A program made the position numbers and the translations under genes. From Rhodopirellula islandica (GTDB lineage Bacteria > Planctomycetota > Planctomycetia > Pirellulales > Pirellulaceae), in NCBI RefSeq assembly GCF_001027925.1, contig NZ_LECT01000046.1, positions 43,501-107,500 of the forward strand: a stretch of DNA of 64,000 nucleotides. Reading direction: 5' to 3'. Below are positions 34,187 to 42,445 of this stretch, piece after piece (the stretch's first letter is position 1; each line of letters opens with the position of its first letter). The notes beneath the pieces are model-generated. The model did not search any database and was not told where the DNA came from. It was given only the letters and a program-made list of their open reading frames with translations.

Positions 34187-35163
34187 TGGTTGGCTCCCGA
34201 TGGGGTCGCGGTATTGGGGGAAGGTTCGTCGGTGGCTGTGGTGTCCGTTTGTCGCTTGAGCGTGACGGCTTCACCGTTGGGAAGCGGCTCACCGTTGAGC
34301 ACTCGCGAAATGATGCGAACCGTCATCGTGTCACGATCAATGGGGCGGACAATGCACGTCGCGGTCGCTTGCCCGCCATCGGCCAGTGTTTGAGTCATTT
34401 CCATTCGCCAGTGATCTTCTTCGCCTGCCCAGTAGCCGTTGCCGAAGCTGCCGTCGGCAAAGTAGGTCCAAGACTTCACACGGTTGGATTGTGGGTCGTA
34501 GCCAATCATCTCGTAGCCGACCGGCTCTGTTTCGGATCCCACTTGAAAAGTGCGACGTATGAAACGACGCCCTGGCAAGAAATCAATTTTACTTTGGAGG
34601 CCGTTTTCCGAGTCTTCGTTCCATGTTCCAACCAACCATCCCAGTGCTTCAATCGGGTTGGCTGAATCGACGGAAGAGGCTTCGTCGGTGGCACGTTCGA
34701 TGATGGTCGTGATGACCCAGTCCGCGGAGCGCTTGGACAGTGTGATCTCGAACGAAGATGTTTCTTCAGGAGCTTGATCCGACGTCAGCGTCGTGGTTCC
34801 GCGAACCGTTGCTTGATTGGTCTCCGTTTGTTCGACTTCTTCGACGGTCGCGCTCAGCTTCAGAGTGGGTTCGGTCTCGACGGCAGCTCGGATCTGATCG
34901 ATCAGTTCCGTGGCGGAATTGGCTTCTCGTCCCGACGTCTGGTCCCGGTAGCGAACATCGGCTGCAACGAATTGGGGCAGCGAATCAAGTTCTCTGTGAT
35001 TGAATGCGTCGGCGTACTGTTGCAGACGTTCCTGGACCGCCTGGCGAGAATTGGAATCCACGGCCGCCGGTTGACCGTCTTGTGCGATCACGTCCGAGCC
35101 GACGGATCCGAGGATTGCGGCGGTGAGGCATGCACCGAGCAAAAGTGTTGGACCTGTATTCAT
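34183..35163 (-). CDS. Secreted NTF2-like (SnoaL/SgcJ-type) domain protein
   Basis: A 326-aa exported protein. ATG 35163 begins a signal peptide (MNTGPTLLLGACLTAAILGSV). Residues about 38-165 have the cone-like NTF2 fold pattern (VQERLQQYADAFNHRELDSLPQFVAADVRYRD, then WVITTIIERA), as in SgcJ/EcaC-type proteins. The second half (ALGWLVGTWNEDSENGLQSK through YEMIGYDPQSNRVKSWTYFADG) resembles the lipocalin-like DUF1579 group. No catalytic site is evident. The stop codon overlaps the start of the Gly/Arg/Pro-rich protein gene (ATGA), so they are translationally coupled. The open frame extends to 35241, but that part has no signal. Confidence 0.77.
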   Translation of the reverse strand: MNTGPTLLLGACLTAAILGSVGSDVIAQDGQPAAVDSNSRQAVQERLQQYADAFNHRELDSLPQFVAADVRYRDQTSGREANSATELIDQIRAAVETEPTLKLSATVEEVEQTETNQATVRGTTTLTSDQAPEETSSFEITLSKRSADWVITTIIERATDEASSVDSANPIEALGWLVGTWNEDSENGLQSKIDFLPGRRFIRRTFQVGSETEPVGYEMIGYDPQSNRVKSWTYFADGSFGNGYWAGEEDHWRMEMTQTLADGGQATATCIVRPIDRDTMTVRIISRVLNGEPLPNGEAVTLKRQTDTTATDEPSPNTATPSGANQ

Positions 35164-35437
35164 TTCAAAGTGTTCCAGCCGACAGGTGAGAAGAGATTGG
35201 CGGTCAAGCAAAACGAAGAGCATTCGAAATTGTCCTCTCAATCTTAGAGAGTCGGGTCGCGAATTGCTCCCATCGAACCCAGATAATCCGCAGAAGTTGG
35301 CCTCGAAACGAAAATTTCGGCATGTTCAATTTTCTGGTGCCAGGAAAAGAGCGGGGTGGGGGGGAGTGCGTCCGAAAAGGTGGGTGTGGGTTGTCGAAAC
35401 CAGGAAGTCATTGTCGAACGAAATTCGAGGCACCTCG

Positions 35438-36754
35438 ATGGACCGAACCGAATTTACAAGAAAACTGAACGTCAAAACGATTCTGCTTGGCGTCGTTTTC
35501 ATACTCCTGGGATCGTTGACTCAGGTTTCGTACGCTCAGGTGGACGATTGTTCTGCTTTTTCCGCCTGTGATTCCGCGCTCGGTTGCTGCGACGATTGTT
35601 CGAACGACGATTGCATTTGCAAGGCAATCCGTGAATGTCTGGCGGAAAGCGGCATCACCTTTTCGAACAATCTGACGCAGTATTACTTCGGAACAGCCGG
35701 TGGTGGTCTGGAACAGACCGCTCGCTATGGAGGCCACGGGGACTACGTGGCCAACATGGATCTTGGAAAGCTCGGTGTGCACGAAGGTTTGTTTCTGAAG
35801 CTGCGAGCTGAGCATCGGTTCGGTCAAACGATTGGCGCGTCAGCCGGTGTCATTTTGCCGCCGACCTTGGCCGCTGAGCTGCCCGTCGCGGATAGCGAGA
35901 GTTTGTATCTGACCAATGTGTTGTTCACCCAGTTTTTGTCCGAGCGTTTCGCGGTCTACGCCGGCAAACTGGACACACTCGATGGTGATACCAATGCCTA
36001 TGCGAGCGGTCGCGGTGTCACGCAGTTTTCCAATGTTGCTTTTGTGGCCAACCCAATCGTGTTGCGATCGGTGCCTTACTCGTCGCTTGGGTGTGGTTTT
36101 GTTGTTTTGGGTGACGAGGGCACACCGGCCTTCAATTTCGTGGTGATGAACCCCACGGACACCGCCGACTCAGCTGGCTTTGACGAGCTGTTCGCTGATG
36201 GCGTTGTGGTCTCGGCGGAAATGAGAATGGCAACGGACTGGTTGGGGACTCCCGGTCACCAATTGGTCGGGGCCTCCTGGAGCAGTCGCGACTACGTTTC
36301 GCTCGGCCAAGATCCACGGATCATCCTTCCCAGCGTGCCGATCAACCGAGCCTCGGATTCCTGGTCGGTGTATTGGAACACGGACCAAGCCTTGTGGGTC
36401 GACCCCTGCGATTCAACTCGACACTGGGGATACTTTGCCAGAGCCGGGATTGCCGACAGTGACACCAACCCGATCAGCTATCTGCTCAGCGCTGGTTTGG
36501 GCGGCGCAAGTCCGATTCGCGATGGGGACACGTTTGGTGTTGGGTACTACTACAGCGGAACCAGCGACGAGATCGGGCCGTTGTTGACCGCAGCCTTGGG
36601 CCCCATTGGTGACTCGCAGGGCGTGGAGGTCTTCTATCGGACTCAGTTGACCAAATCGATTTCGGTGACGCCCGATTTTCAGTGGATTGATCAAGCTCGC
36701 GAGCAAGTCGCCGATGCGTACTTGTTGGGGCTACGGATGAACGTTGCGTTCTGA
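35438..36754 (+). CDS. Carbohydrate-selective porin (OprB-like)
   Basis: A 438-aa outer-membrane porin. ATG 35438 is preceded by GAGG seven bases upstream and opens a signal peptide (NVKTILLGVVFILLGSLTQVSYAQ). The mature N-terminus is Cys-rich (CSAFSACDSALGCCDDCSND), unusual for an OprB protein. Barrel segments such as NLTQYYFGTAGGGLEQTARYGGHGDYVANMDL, GVHEGLFLKLRAEHRFGQ, TSDEIGPLL and the end strand VADAYLLGLRMNVAF match the OprB family, which passes sugars across the outer membrane. It is divergent from the NTF2-like gene. The longer open frame upstream is not protein-like. Confidence 0.83.
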   Translation: MDRTEFTRKLNVKTILLGVVFILLGSLTQVSYAQVDDCSAFSACDSALGCCDDCSNDDCICKAIRECLAESGITFSNNLTQYYFGTAGGGLEQTARYGGHGDYVANMDLGKLGVHEGLFLKLRAEHRFGQTIGASAGVILPPTLAAELPVADSESLYLTNVLFTQFLSERFAVYAGKLDTLDGDTNAYASGRGVTQFSNVAFVANPIVLRSVPYSSLGCGFVVLGDEGTPAFNFVVMNPTDTADSAGFDELFADGVVVSAEMRMATDWLGTPGHQLVGASWSSRDYVSLGQDPRIILPSVPINRASDSWSVYWNTDQALWVDPCDSTRHWGYFARAGIADSDTNPISYLLSAGLGGASPIRDGDTFGVGYYYSGTSDEIGPLLTAALGPIGDSQGVEVFYRTQLTKSISVTPDFQWIDQAREQVADAYLLGLRMNVAF

Positions 36755-36838
36755 GCAGGTTGGGGCCAAACGCATCCGGCATGAAGCGGTGCAGTTTCTG
36801 GTGACGCGGAGTGCCCTCCCCGGAAATCTCGCTTTCCG

Positions 36839-36865
36839 ACCCTCCCTAACTGCGTTTGGGAGGGT
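36839..36865. terminator. Hairpin between convergent genes, possible two-way terminator
   Basis: The arms ACCCTCCC (36839-36846) and GGGAGGGT (36858-36865) pair perfectly with an 11-base loop. It lies 85 bases after the OprB stop and 47 bases after the batD stop. There is no T run on either strand, so it is weaker than a standard terminator or part of a dispersed hairpin repeat. Confidence 0.5.
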
Positions 36866-36911
36866 GAATTGATGTTCGCGATCGTAGGGCTTCGAAACTG
36901 CACAACTACTC

Positions 36912-38219
36912 TCAAGCGATGGGGTTGAGAGGCGGCAAGTGTTCCTCGGGTGTGTGGTGCTTGGAACGCCGCTGGTGCAGGTGTTGCTGAAACGCTTGGG
37001 CAAGCGACTCGCCTTTCCAGGCTGAATCGGTTTGCGTTTTGACCGAGGGAGCGGAGTTTGTCGCGGCAGCGTGACTGTAGAGCAATCGATGCAGTTCCAA
37101 GACCAGCGATCGCAGTCCGTCAGAGAGACGGACGTTTTCGGGTTGCGTGTTGAGCCACTGGTTCCATTCGGTTTCTGCGGCGTGAGCATCGTTTGTCTGG
37201 CAAGCCCGAATCAGTCGGCCGGCCGCGACACGGTCGGGCGGGTTGAGTCGATGTTGGATCGTTCGATATCCAAGTGCGATCCGGTGGGACTGCGTTGCGA
37301 TCAGAATGCCCAACGCGCCCAGGATTGAGAACGTCCATGCCAAGGGTTGCCAATTGGGATCTTCCACCGTTGCGAGTTGAGGCTGAGGGGCGGCAGCGAC
37401 GTCGAAGGTCGCCTCGGGCAAGGTTTGCGAGCCATACGATTCGTCTTCCGGGTTCCACCACACATACCGGATGGCGGGCAGTGTGAGTGTTCCCGAGCCT
37501 TTGAATTGATACGTCACCGTGTCAATTCGTTCGCCTGTGAATTCGCCTCGCTCGGTGTGGTCGTTCACTTGGGGTGACTTGACGTAGGCTTGGATGCCAT
37601 CGGGAACGTTGGTTGGCGGTGGAGCGAGCACCATGCCCGAAATCTGGTCGGCTGTTTGGGTGATGGTGCGGTGAACCACGTCGCCTTGTTTGGCTTTGCC
37701 CGGCGGTGGATCCCACGTTTCTTGGATGTCGATTTTGTCAGCCGTGACCACGAAGACATCGGGATCGTAGTCCGGTGGTGCTTGGATCTCGACGGTCACT
37801 TCGGTGGTCTGCTGAGTGTGATCGGTCGTCGGTCCTGTGAAGCCGTCTCGGTTGGCGTAGCGGACTTCGAACGCGGGGATTTTGACGGTGCCGAAGGCTT
37901 GCGAATACAACGCGAATTCGTGGGTTTGCACAAACCAGGACTCGTCCCCAACTTCTTCGGAGGACACCACGGGTGATCCGACTTGCAGGATCACTGTGCG
38001 TGGAATCTGCGGCAGTGAGAACGACGTGGCACCCACAAACGATCCAGGGGCACGGACCTGCACCGAGAATGGCAGTCGTTGTCCCACCCAGGCCTTCGGA
38101 GTGGGGACTTTGATCGTGACCGGTTGGGGCGGATTGTCTTGGGCGATGGATTGGGTAACGGTCAGGCAAAGCGTCAACGCTAGGAACGTTGCGGAGAAGT
38201 AATGGAGCTGTTTGAACAC
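36912..38219 (-). CDS. batD: BatD-like protein, last gene of the moxR/bat operon
   Basis: A BatD-family membrane protein of the aerotolerance operon. GTG 38219 gives a clean signal peptide (FKQLHYFSATFLALTLCLTVTQSIA) and 435 aa. The first part is the BatD beta domain (VGQRLPFSVQVRAPG, QTHEFALYSQAFGTVKIPAFEVRY). A membrane helix is at about residue 315 (AWTFSILGALGILIATQSH). The frame is open further up to ATG 38360, which overlaps the stop of the TPR gene by ATGA. But the extra 47 codons are largely the three-hairpin repeat at 38226-38313 and would put about 50 residues before the signal. I therefore prefer 38219, without a visible ribosome-binding site. Its partners are the VWA proteins upstream; its exact role is not settled. 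Confidence 0.8.
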   Translation of the reverse strand: MFKQLHYFSATFLALTLCLTVTQSIAQDNPPQPVTIKVPTPKAWVGQRLPFSVQVRAPGSFVGATSFSLPQIPRTVILQVGSPVVSSEEVGDESWFVQTHEFALYSQAFGTVKIPAFEVRYANRDGFTGPTTDHTQQTTEVTVEIQAPPDYDPDVFVVTADKIDIQETWDPPPGKAKQGDVVHRTITQTADQISGMVLAPPPTNVPDGIQAYVKSPQVNDHTERGEFTGERIDTVTYQFKGSGTLTLPAIRYVWWNPEDESYGSQTLPEATFDVAAAPQPQLATVEDPNWQPLAWTFSILGALGILIATQSHRIALGYRTIQHRLNPPDRVAAGRLIRACQTNDAHAAETEWNQWLNTQPENVRLSDGLRSLVLELHRLLYSHAAATNSAPSVKTQTDSAWKGESLAQAFQQHLHQRRSKHHTPEEHLPPLNPIA

Positions 38220-38225
38220 GTTTTT

Positions 38226-38313
38226 AGCGGAGCGGCGCGAGCCGCCCGGTGCGTTACCGGAGGGCTTGCGCCCTGCCGCTATCATTTGGAATGTCGAGCC
38301 TGCGTTCGAACCG
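38226..38313. repeat. Three-hairpin dispersed repeat, copy at the 5' end of batD
   Basis: Hairpins GGC-GCGA-GCC, CCGGT-GCGTT-ACCGG and GGGC-TTGC-GCCC follow one another and are bracketed by AGCGG and CCGCT (38226-38280). Similarity to the copy at 53681 continues past the hairpins to about 38313 (TTTGGAATGTCGAGCCTGCG against TTTGAAATCCCGAAGTTGTT). Between the copies the second hairpin changes G-T to G-C, keeping the pairing. Confidence 0.75.
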
Positions 38314-38356
38314 CAGTCCGACGGAGATGCAGGAAAAGCATGTTGCGAAGGAGCGG

Positions 38357-38983
38357 TCATGGTTTGTCTCCATCGCTGGTCTTCGCTTCGACAGGTTGGT
38401 CTTGGGATTCCTGGTCTCGATTGGCCATTTGGTAGCGGAACTTTGACTTCAAGAAATCGGCGGGCTTGGTTTGCACCTGGCGGAGCCATACCGCTTGCAC
38501 GGAGGCGTCGTTCACGGCTTGTTCTGCGGTGATCTCGGTTTCCTGGCCTTCGTCTTTCTTGTTATCTTTGTCGAACACGATTTCATCGGCTCCGAGACGT
38601 TGATCGCCAGCGTCCCCGCCTTTGGCGTCCGTCAATTTTTTGCGGGCGATTGCGAGGTCCAGGTTCTCTTGGGCTGCCTTCCAATCCGGTTGTGCTTTCA
38701 ATGCGTCTTGGTAGCTGGCGATGGCTTCGTCATACTTGCCTTGCATCAGCCAGCAGTTGCCCAGGTTGAAGGTGGCCTGTGGGCCGGTTGTTCGTGAAAA
38801 GGATTGTGCCGCATCGGCGAACTCGCCGGCGCGATACCAAGCGACTCCTTGCCACATGGGATCGTCGAAGGCGTTGGCCGCGTCGGTGTATTGTTCTTGA
38901 TCTAGCAGACGCTGACCAAGTTGGTCCGGTGTCCACCACCAAGTTGACCATCCGATCACGCCTAGGATCAGCCATGTTTTCAT
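38357..38983 (-). CDS. TPR protein of the bat operon (BatC-like)
   Basis: A 208-aa protein with an N-terminal membrane or signal segment (MKTWLILGVIGWSTWWW), then tetratricopeptide-type helices: GQRLLDQEQYTDAANAFDDPMWQGVAWYRAGEFADAAQSF and FNLGNCWLMQGKYDEAIASYQDALKAQPDWKAAQENLDLA. The C-terminal 80 residues are charged and probably disordered. BatC proteins of bat operons have this layout and probably hold the complex together at the inner membrane. The start overlaps the end of the upstream VWA gene (TGATG), and the stop overlaps the ATG upstream of batD, so translation is coupled. Confidence 0.82.
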   Translation of the reverse strand: MKTWLILGVIGWSTWWWTPDQLGQRLLDQEQYTDAANAFDDPMWQGVAWYRAGEFADAAQSFSRTTGPQATFNLGNCWLMQGKYDEAIASYQDALKAQPDWKAAQENLDLAIARKKLTDAKGGDAGDQRLGADEIVFDKDNKKDEGQETEITAEQAVNDASVQAVWLRQVQTKPADFLKSKFRYQMANRDQESQDQPVEAKTSDGDKP

Positions 38984-39936
38984 CAGGAGGCGTCCTCATG
39001 GGAGGTGCGTTCACGTCGAAACGACCACGCCACCATGGCGGCGAGGAGAGGGGACAGCCAGTAGCCAGATTCTCGCCAGCGATCGCTCTGTCCCGCGAGG
39101 CCGGACGACGAGCGACGCTCGGCGTACTGCACGATCGATTGGATGTCTTGGTCGTCGATCGTCAACGGAATCCGCTTGCCGCCGAGTGTTTTCGCGATCG
39201 CTTGCAGCGATTCGGTTTCTTGAGATTCCTCGGGTAGCAAACTCAGGATTTCGATTGGGGGCGATCCAATCGCTTGGTGAGCGGCGGCGACTTGCTGAGG
39301 ATCCAGAATGGCTTGATTCGCGATGATCAACAAAGTCGCTCCGCCTTCTTGGCGGTTGATCAAGCGACCTGCTTCGGTGATCGCTTGGTCAAGCGCATCG
39401 CCCGCAACGGGCATGATGGCGGGGCTGATCTCTGCGGCCATGTCGGCAACAACGGAGGTGTCTTCGGTGGGCGGCAAGACGGTGTGAGCCGATCCGGAAT
39501 AGGCGATCAAACCCAGTGGGGCACCCGGGCGTGCTTTGGCCAAGTCGGCGACTTTCAACGCGGCTCGTTGGAGAGGCGTGGTGGTCTGGGCAGCCGACGC
39601 CATCGTCTCGTCCGCTTTCATCAAGATGATCAAGGGTTGAGCGTCTTGTGCGAACGGGTTGGCTTCCACTCGCCACGTTGGCCCCGCGATCGCGACGACG
39701 CTGACAATCCATCCCACCAGCAGCCAAGTGAATGCCGGGAGGCGTTGCCACCCATGCTTGGATGGTGGCCCACTTTGGTGAACCAAGGCGTCCAGTAAAT
39801 TTGAATCGATTTGGTTTCGCCAACCCCGAAGCGGATCGTGACTGCGATGCCAAGCCCATGCCAAACCAAACGCAATTGGAATGAGAAATAAGCAAGTCGG
39901 ACGAATGAAGTGAAACGCGTTCCAGACATCGATCAT
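38983..39936 (-). CDS. batB: VWA-domain BatB-like protein with a degenerate metal site
   Basis: A 317-aa inner-membrane protein with two N-terminal hydrophobic segments (PTCLFLIPIAFGLAWAW and FTWLLVGWIVSVVAIAGP) and a C-terminal one (GYWLSPLLAAMVAWSF). Between them is a von Willebrand A-like fold (LGLIAYSGSAHTVLPPTED is the usual second motif). The metal-ion site that should read D-x-S-x-S is K107-A-D109-E-T111, so metal binding in the classic way is unlikely. The protein next to it (BatA-like) keeps the site. It overlaps the adjacent genes by one and four bases and is clearly part of the operon. Confidence 0.83.
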   Translation of the reverse strand: MIDVWNAFHFIRPTCLFLIPIAFGLAWAWHRSHDPLRGWRNQIDSNLLDALVHQSGPPSKHGWQRLPAFTWLLVGWIVSVVAIAGPTWRVEANPFAQDAQPLIILMKADETMASAAQTTTPLQRAALKVADLAKARPGAPLGLIAYSGSAHTVLPPTEDTSVVADMAAEISPAIMPVAGDALDQAITEAGRLINRQEGGATLLIIANQAILDPQQVAAAHQAIGSPPIEILSLLPEESQETESLQAIAKTLGGKRIPLTIDDQDIQSIVQYAERRSSSGLAGQSDRWRESGYWLSPLLAAMVAWSFRRERTSHEDAS

Positions 39937-40970
39937 GCGACCACCTCCATCTCACCCGTGATTGGGTTGACGTGGATTCGTTGGTCTTGTTCGACAGGAG
40001 TCGTGTGTCGTCGACCTCGCCAAGTCGCGATTGCCTTGGCAAACATTGACAGCAGCAATGCAACTAGAAGCGGCCAGTAGTAAATGTCTGTGCGAGGACG
40101 GTGGCTGATGGTTTCGATGATCTTCGTTTCGATCTTGTCGAGTTCGTTGTAGATGCCAGCCAGGTGTTCGCGGTCGGCGGCGAAGAAGTACTTTCCGCCC
40201 GCTTCGGAGGCCACGTCCTTGAGACTTTGTTCATCGAGTTTGGCTTCGCCAACCGTCGTCGGGTCGCCGATCGCGACGGTGTAGATTTTGATGTCTCGCT
40301 GAGCTGCGACGCGAGCGGCTTCGACCGGAGGGACTTTGCTTTTGGTGTCATTGCCGTCGGTCAGTGCGATGATGGTTTTGGCTCGTTCGGCGTTTTCGTC
40401 GAACAAGTTGACGCCCAATCCGATGGCGTCCCCCAACGCGGTCCGTGGGCCAGCCATGCCGACTTCGCACTCGCCGAGCAGTTCCTGGGAAAGCTGCAAG
40501 TCGGTTGTGAACGGAGCTTGCAGGTACGCCGCATCGCCGAAGACGACCAAGCCCACCCGGTCACCTTTGCGTTTCGCGAGGAAACCATCCAAGACCTCTT
40601 TGACCGCATCGAGCCGGGAGACCTCTTTTCCCGCATCATTTTGAAAGTCTTCTTGTGACATCGAACCCGATAGATCCACGAGCAGCAGCAAATCTCGCGT
40701 GGGGATCTCCTTGGTGATCGGAGGCTCCAGCCATTGAGGTCTGGCAACTGCAGTCAACACGGCAACCCAAATGGCAATCGCAAGCACGCGGCGAGACCCG
40801 CTTTGCGGCCGAGTGTTTGCGGATGACGTGCCACCCAAAACTTGTTGCAGCCGATCACCGAAGGGAACAAGGACGGAAACTTGGTGTTGTTGTTTCGGTG
40901 GCAGAATCAGTCGCACCAACCACGGCAGCGGCAACAACAGGAAGCACCAGGTGGAGGCGAAGGTCAACAT
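39933..40970 (-). CDS. batA: VWA-domain BatA-like protein
   Basis: A 345-aa inner-membrane protein with N-terminal hydrophobic helices (FASTWCFLLLPLPWLVRLIL and LAIAIWVAVLTAVA), then a von Willebrand A domain and a C-terminal helix (YYWPLLVALLLSMF). The metal site is intact: D99-L-S101-G-S103, a Thr in GPRTALGDAIGLG and Asp in ALTDGNDTKS. BatA/BatB pairs form a complex at the inner membrane with the MoxR ATPase, tied to stress tolerance in bacteroidetes and others. ATG 40970 lies seven bases inside the preceding DUF4381 gene. ATG 41039 is further upstream but adds residues before the first helix. Confidence 0.87.
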   Translation of the reverse strand: MLTFASTWCFLLLPLPWLVRLILPPKQQHQVSVLVPFGDRLQQVLGGTSSANTRPQSGSRRVLAIAIWVAVLTAVARPQWLEPPITKEIPTRDLLLLVDLSGSMSQEDFQNDAGKEVSRLDAVKEVLDGFLAKRKGDRVGLVVFGDAAYLQAPFTTDLQLSQELLGECEVGMAGPRTALGDAIGLGVNLFDENAERAKTIIALTDGNDTKSKVPPVEAARVAAQRDIKIYTVAIGDPTTVGEAKLDEQSLKDVASEAGGKYFFAADREHLAGIYNELDKIETKIIETISHRPRTDIYYWPLLVALLLSMFAKAIATWRGRRHTTPVEQDQRIHVNPITGEMEVVA

Positions 40971-41479
40971 GTTGGCTCCTCGCAGGTGGCGTTTGAGTCG
41001 GTCGGGTTGGATGCGTTGGAAGAATGCTGGGCAATCCAAGCGGCCGCGAAAGCTCGCAGTTCATCGAGCGATTCTTCACTAGCGTGGTCGCGATAGGCCG
41101 CGGTTGCCAACTGCTCGCGAACGGTTGGCGAAAGCGATGGAGACGGCTCCGTCGGAAATTGTTGCGACAACCATTCGGGCCAGCGGTTGCCAGTCATCGT
41201 TGCCAGTTCGGATCGCGGTTTGATTGCCAAAGCGGTGCGTCGGAGGAGTTCCGAGATGGCAGCGGCCGTGTTTGCCGACTCCAGTTCGTGAATTGCTTCG
41301 CGGCGGTAGGCATTCGCTTTCCAAGTCCGCCAGTTCTTCCATGCCAGCCAAACACCCACTGCCAACAGGACGGCAAACAGCACGTACCATCCTGGCGCGA
41401 GTGGCCACCAGGAAACCGGCGCGGGCACAATAATGTCGTTCAGCCGGTCGAGGCTGGCTGGGTCGCTGGCTTGCATCAC
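40964..41479 (-). CDS. DUF4381 membrane protein of the moxR/bat operon
   Basis: A 171-aa protein with one membrane helix (WYVLFAVLLAVGVWLAW, residues about 31-47). The N-terminal motif LNDIIVPAPVSWWPLAPGW identifies DUF4381, found almost only in operons with moxR, DUF58 and bat genes. The rest is helical and cytoplasmic. Function unknown; its position suggests it links the VWA proteins to the ATPase. The start overlaps the DUF58 gene by four bases (ATGA), and its stop lies inside the batA start region. Confidence 0.86.
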   Translation of the reverse strand: MMQASDPASLDRLNDIIVPAPVSWWPLAPGWYVLFAVLLAVGVWLAWKNWRTWKANAYRREAIHELESANTAAAISELLRRTALAIKPRSELATMTGNRWPEWLSQQFPTEPSPSLSPTVREQLATAAYRDHASEESLDELRAFAAAWIAQHSSNASNPTDSNATCEEPTC

Positions 41480-42402
41480 GCGGTGTTCCCAAAGAGAACC
41501 CGGATCTGCTCCGCGACGGGGTTGGCCGTGGAAAGTGGCATCAGAGGAATTCGCAGGGATCGAAAGACACTTCGCCAGTGCGAGAGGACTTGCCCGAACG
41601 CTGCCTGGAAGTCCTCGGGAAAGGAGGCGTGGTCCGGGATTTCCCAGGTTCGTCCGCCGTGGCTGGCCAGCATGCCGGGGGCGCCGCTCAATCGAATGCC
41701 AAGTGGATCGTAGACCGCCGTGACCAGGACGTCGTTGTGGGCCGCAATTCGAGTCACGAGCCGCGTGGTTTCTTCGTCGGCTCCGTCGAGGTCGCTGACC
41801 AAGATCACCAGATGATCGTGCCGAGCGATTCGCGACGCGTTCTCGAGAACCTGGTTCAACGTGATCGGTGAGGCGGGAGGCGGCGCTGACGAAGCCGATG
41901 GCTCAGCGAGGTTCTGATTCAGTCGAACAATTTGATGCAGCAGGTGCAGGACTCGAGTTTGACTGCGGTGGGGACGGACTTCCGCGATTTCGGTTTCATT
42001 GAACACCAGCCCGCCGACTCGATCGCCGCTGGCAAGCGAACGCCAAGCACCCATCGCGGCCAGTTCTGCCGCTGCGACGGATTTCATCGCGCGTTGACTT
42101 CCAAAGAACATCGGTTTGCGTTGGTCGACCAACAACAACACGGGACGTTCGCGTTCTTCACTGTAAACACGGATGTGGGGTGAACGAAGACGAGCGGTCG
42201 CCTTCCAGTCCATTTGGCGGATGTCATCGCCTTGTCGATACTGGCGAAGTTCTTCAAAGGACAGACCACGACCACGAAGCCGCGAGGCATGACGTCCAGC
42301 GAGAAGCGATCCGACGGGTTGGCGAGGTAGAAGCGAGAACCCGCGCGCGTCGGCTTTGCATTGCAGCAGATCTTGAAACGTGATGGTGACTCGGGCGGAC
42401 AT
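41476..42402 (-). CDS. DUF58-domain protein (MoxR partner)
   Basis: A 308-aa cytoplasmic protein with the DUF58 signature: GRHASRLRGRGLSFEELRQYRQGDDIRQMDWKATARLRSPHIRVY, then a degenerate VWA-like core (RPVLLLVDQRKPMFFGS) and ASGDRVGGLVFNE. DUF58 proteins nearly always accompany MoxR ATPases and are thought to be their substrates or adaptors. ATG 42402 (MSARVTITFQDLL) gives the usual N-terminus; the longer frame from 42438 adds residues without homology. There are 43 bases between moxR stop and this start. Confidence 0.87.
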   Translation of the reverse strand: MSARVTITFQDLLQCKADARGFSLLPRQPVGSLLAGRHASRLRGRGLSFEELRQYRQGDDIRQMDWKATARLRSPHIRVYSEERERPVLLLVDQRKPMFFGSQRAMKSVAAAELAAMGAWRSLASGDRVGGLVFNETEIAEVRPHRSQTRVLHLLHQIVRLNQNLAEPSASSAPPPASPITLNQVLENASRIARHDHLVILVSDLDGADEETTRLVTRIAAHNDVLVTAVYDPLGIRLSGAPGMLASHGGRTWEIPDHASFPEDFQAAFGQVLSHWRSVFRSLRIPLMPLSTANPVAEQIRVLFGNTA

Positions 42403-42445
42403 GGGCGGCCTTCGTTCAAGGTGGGCAATCGAAAGCAAACTCAGT

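Noticed and set aside
38226..38313. Three-hairpin repeat as a tRNA-like gene
   Set aside because: It has three hairpins and a short closing stem, but no conserved tRNA bases (no GGTTCGAATCC-like T arm) and no plausible anticodon.
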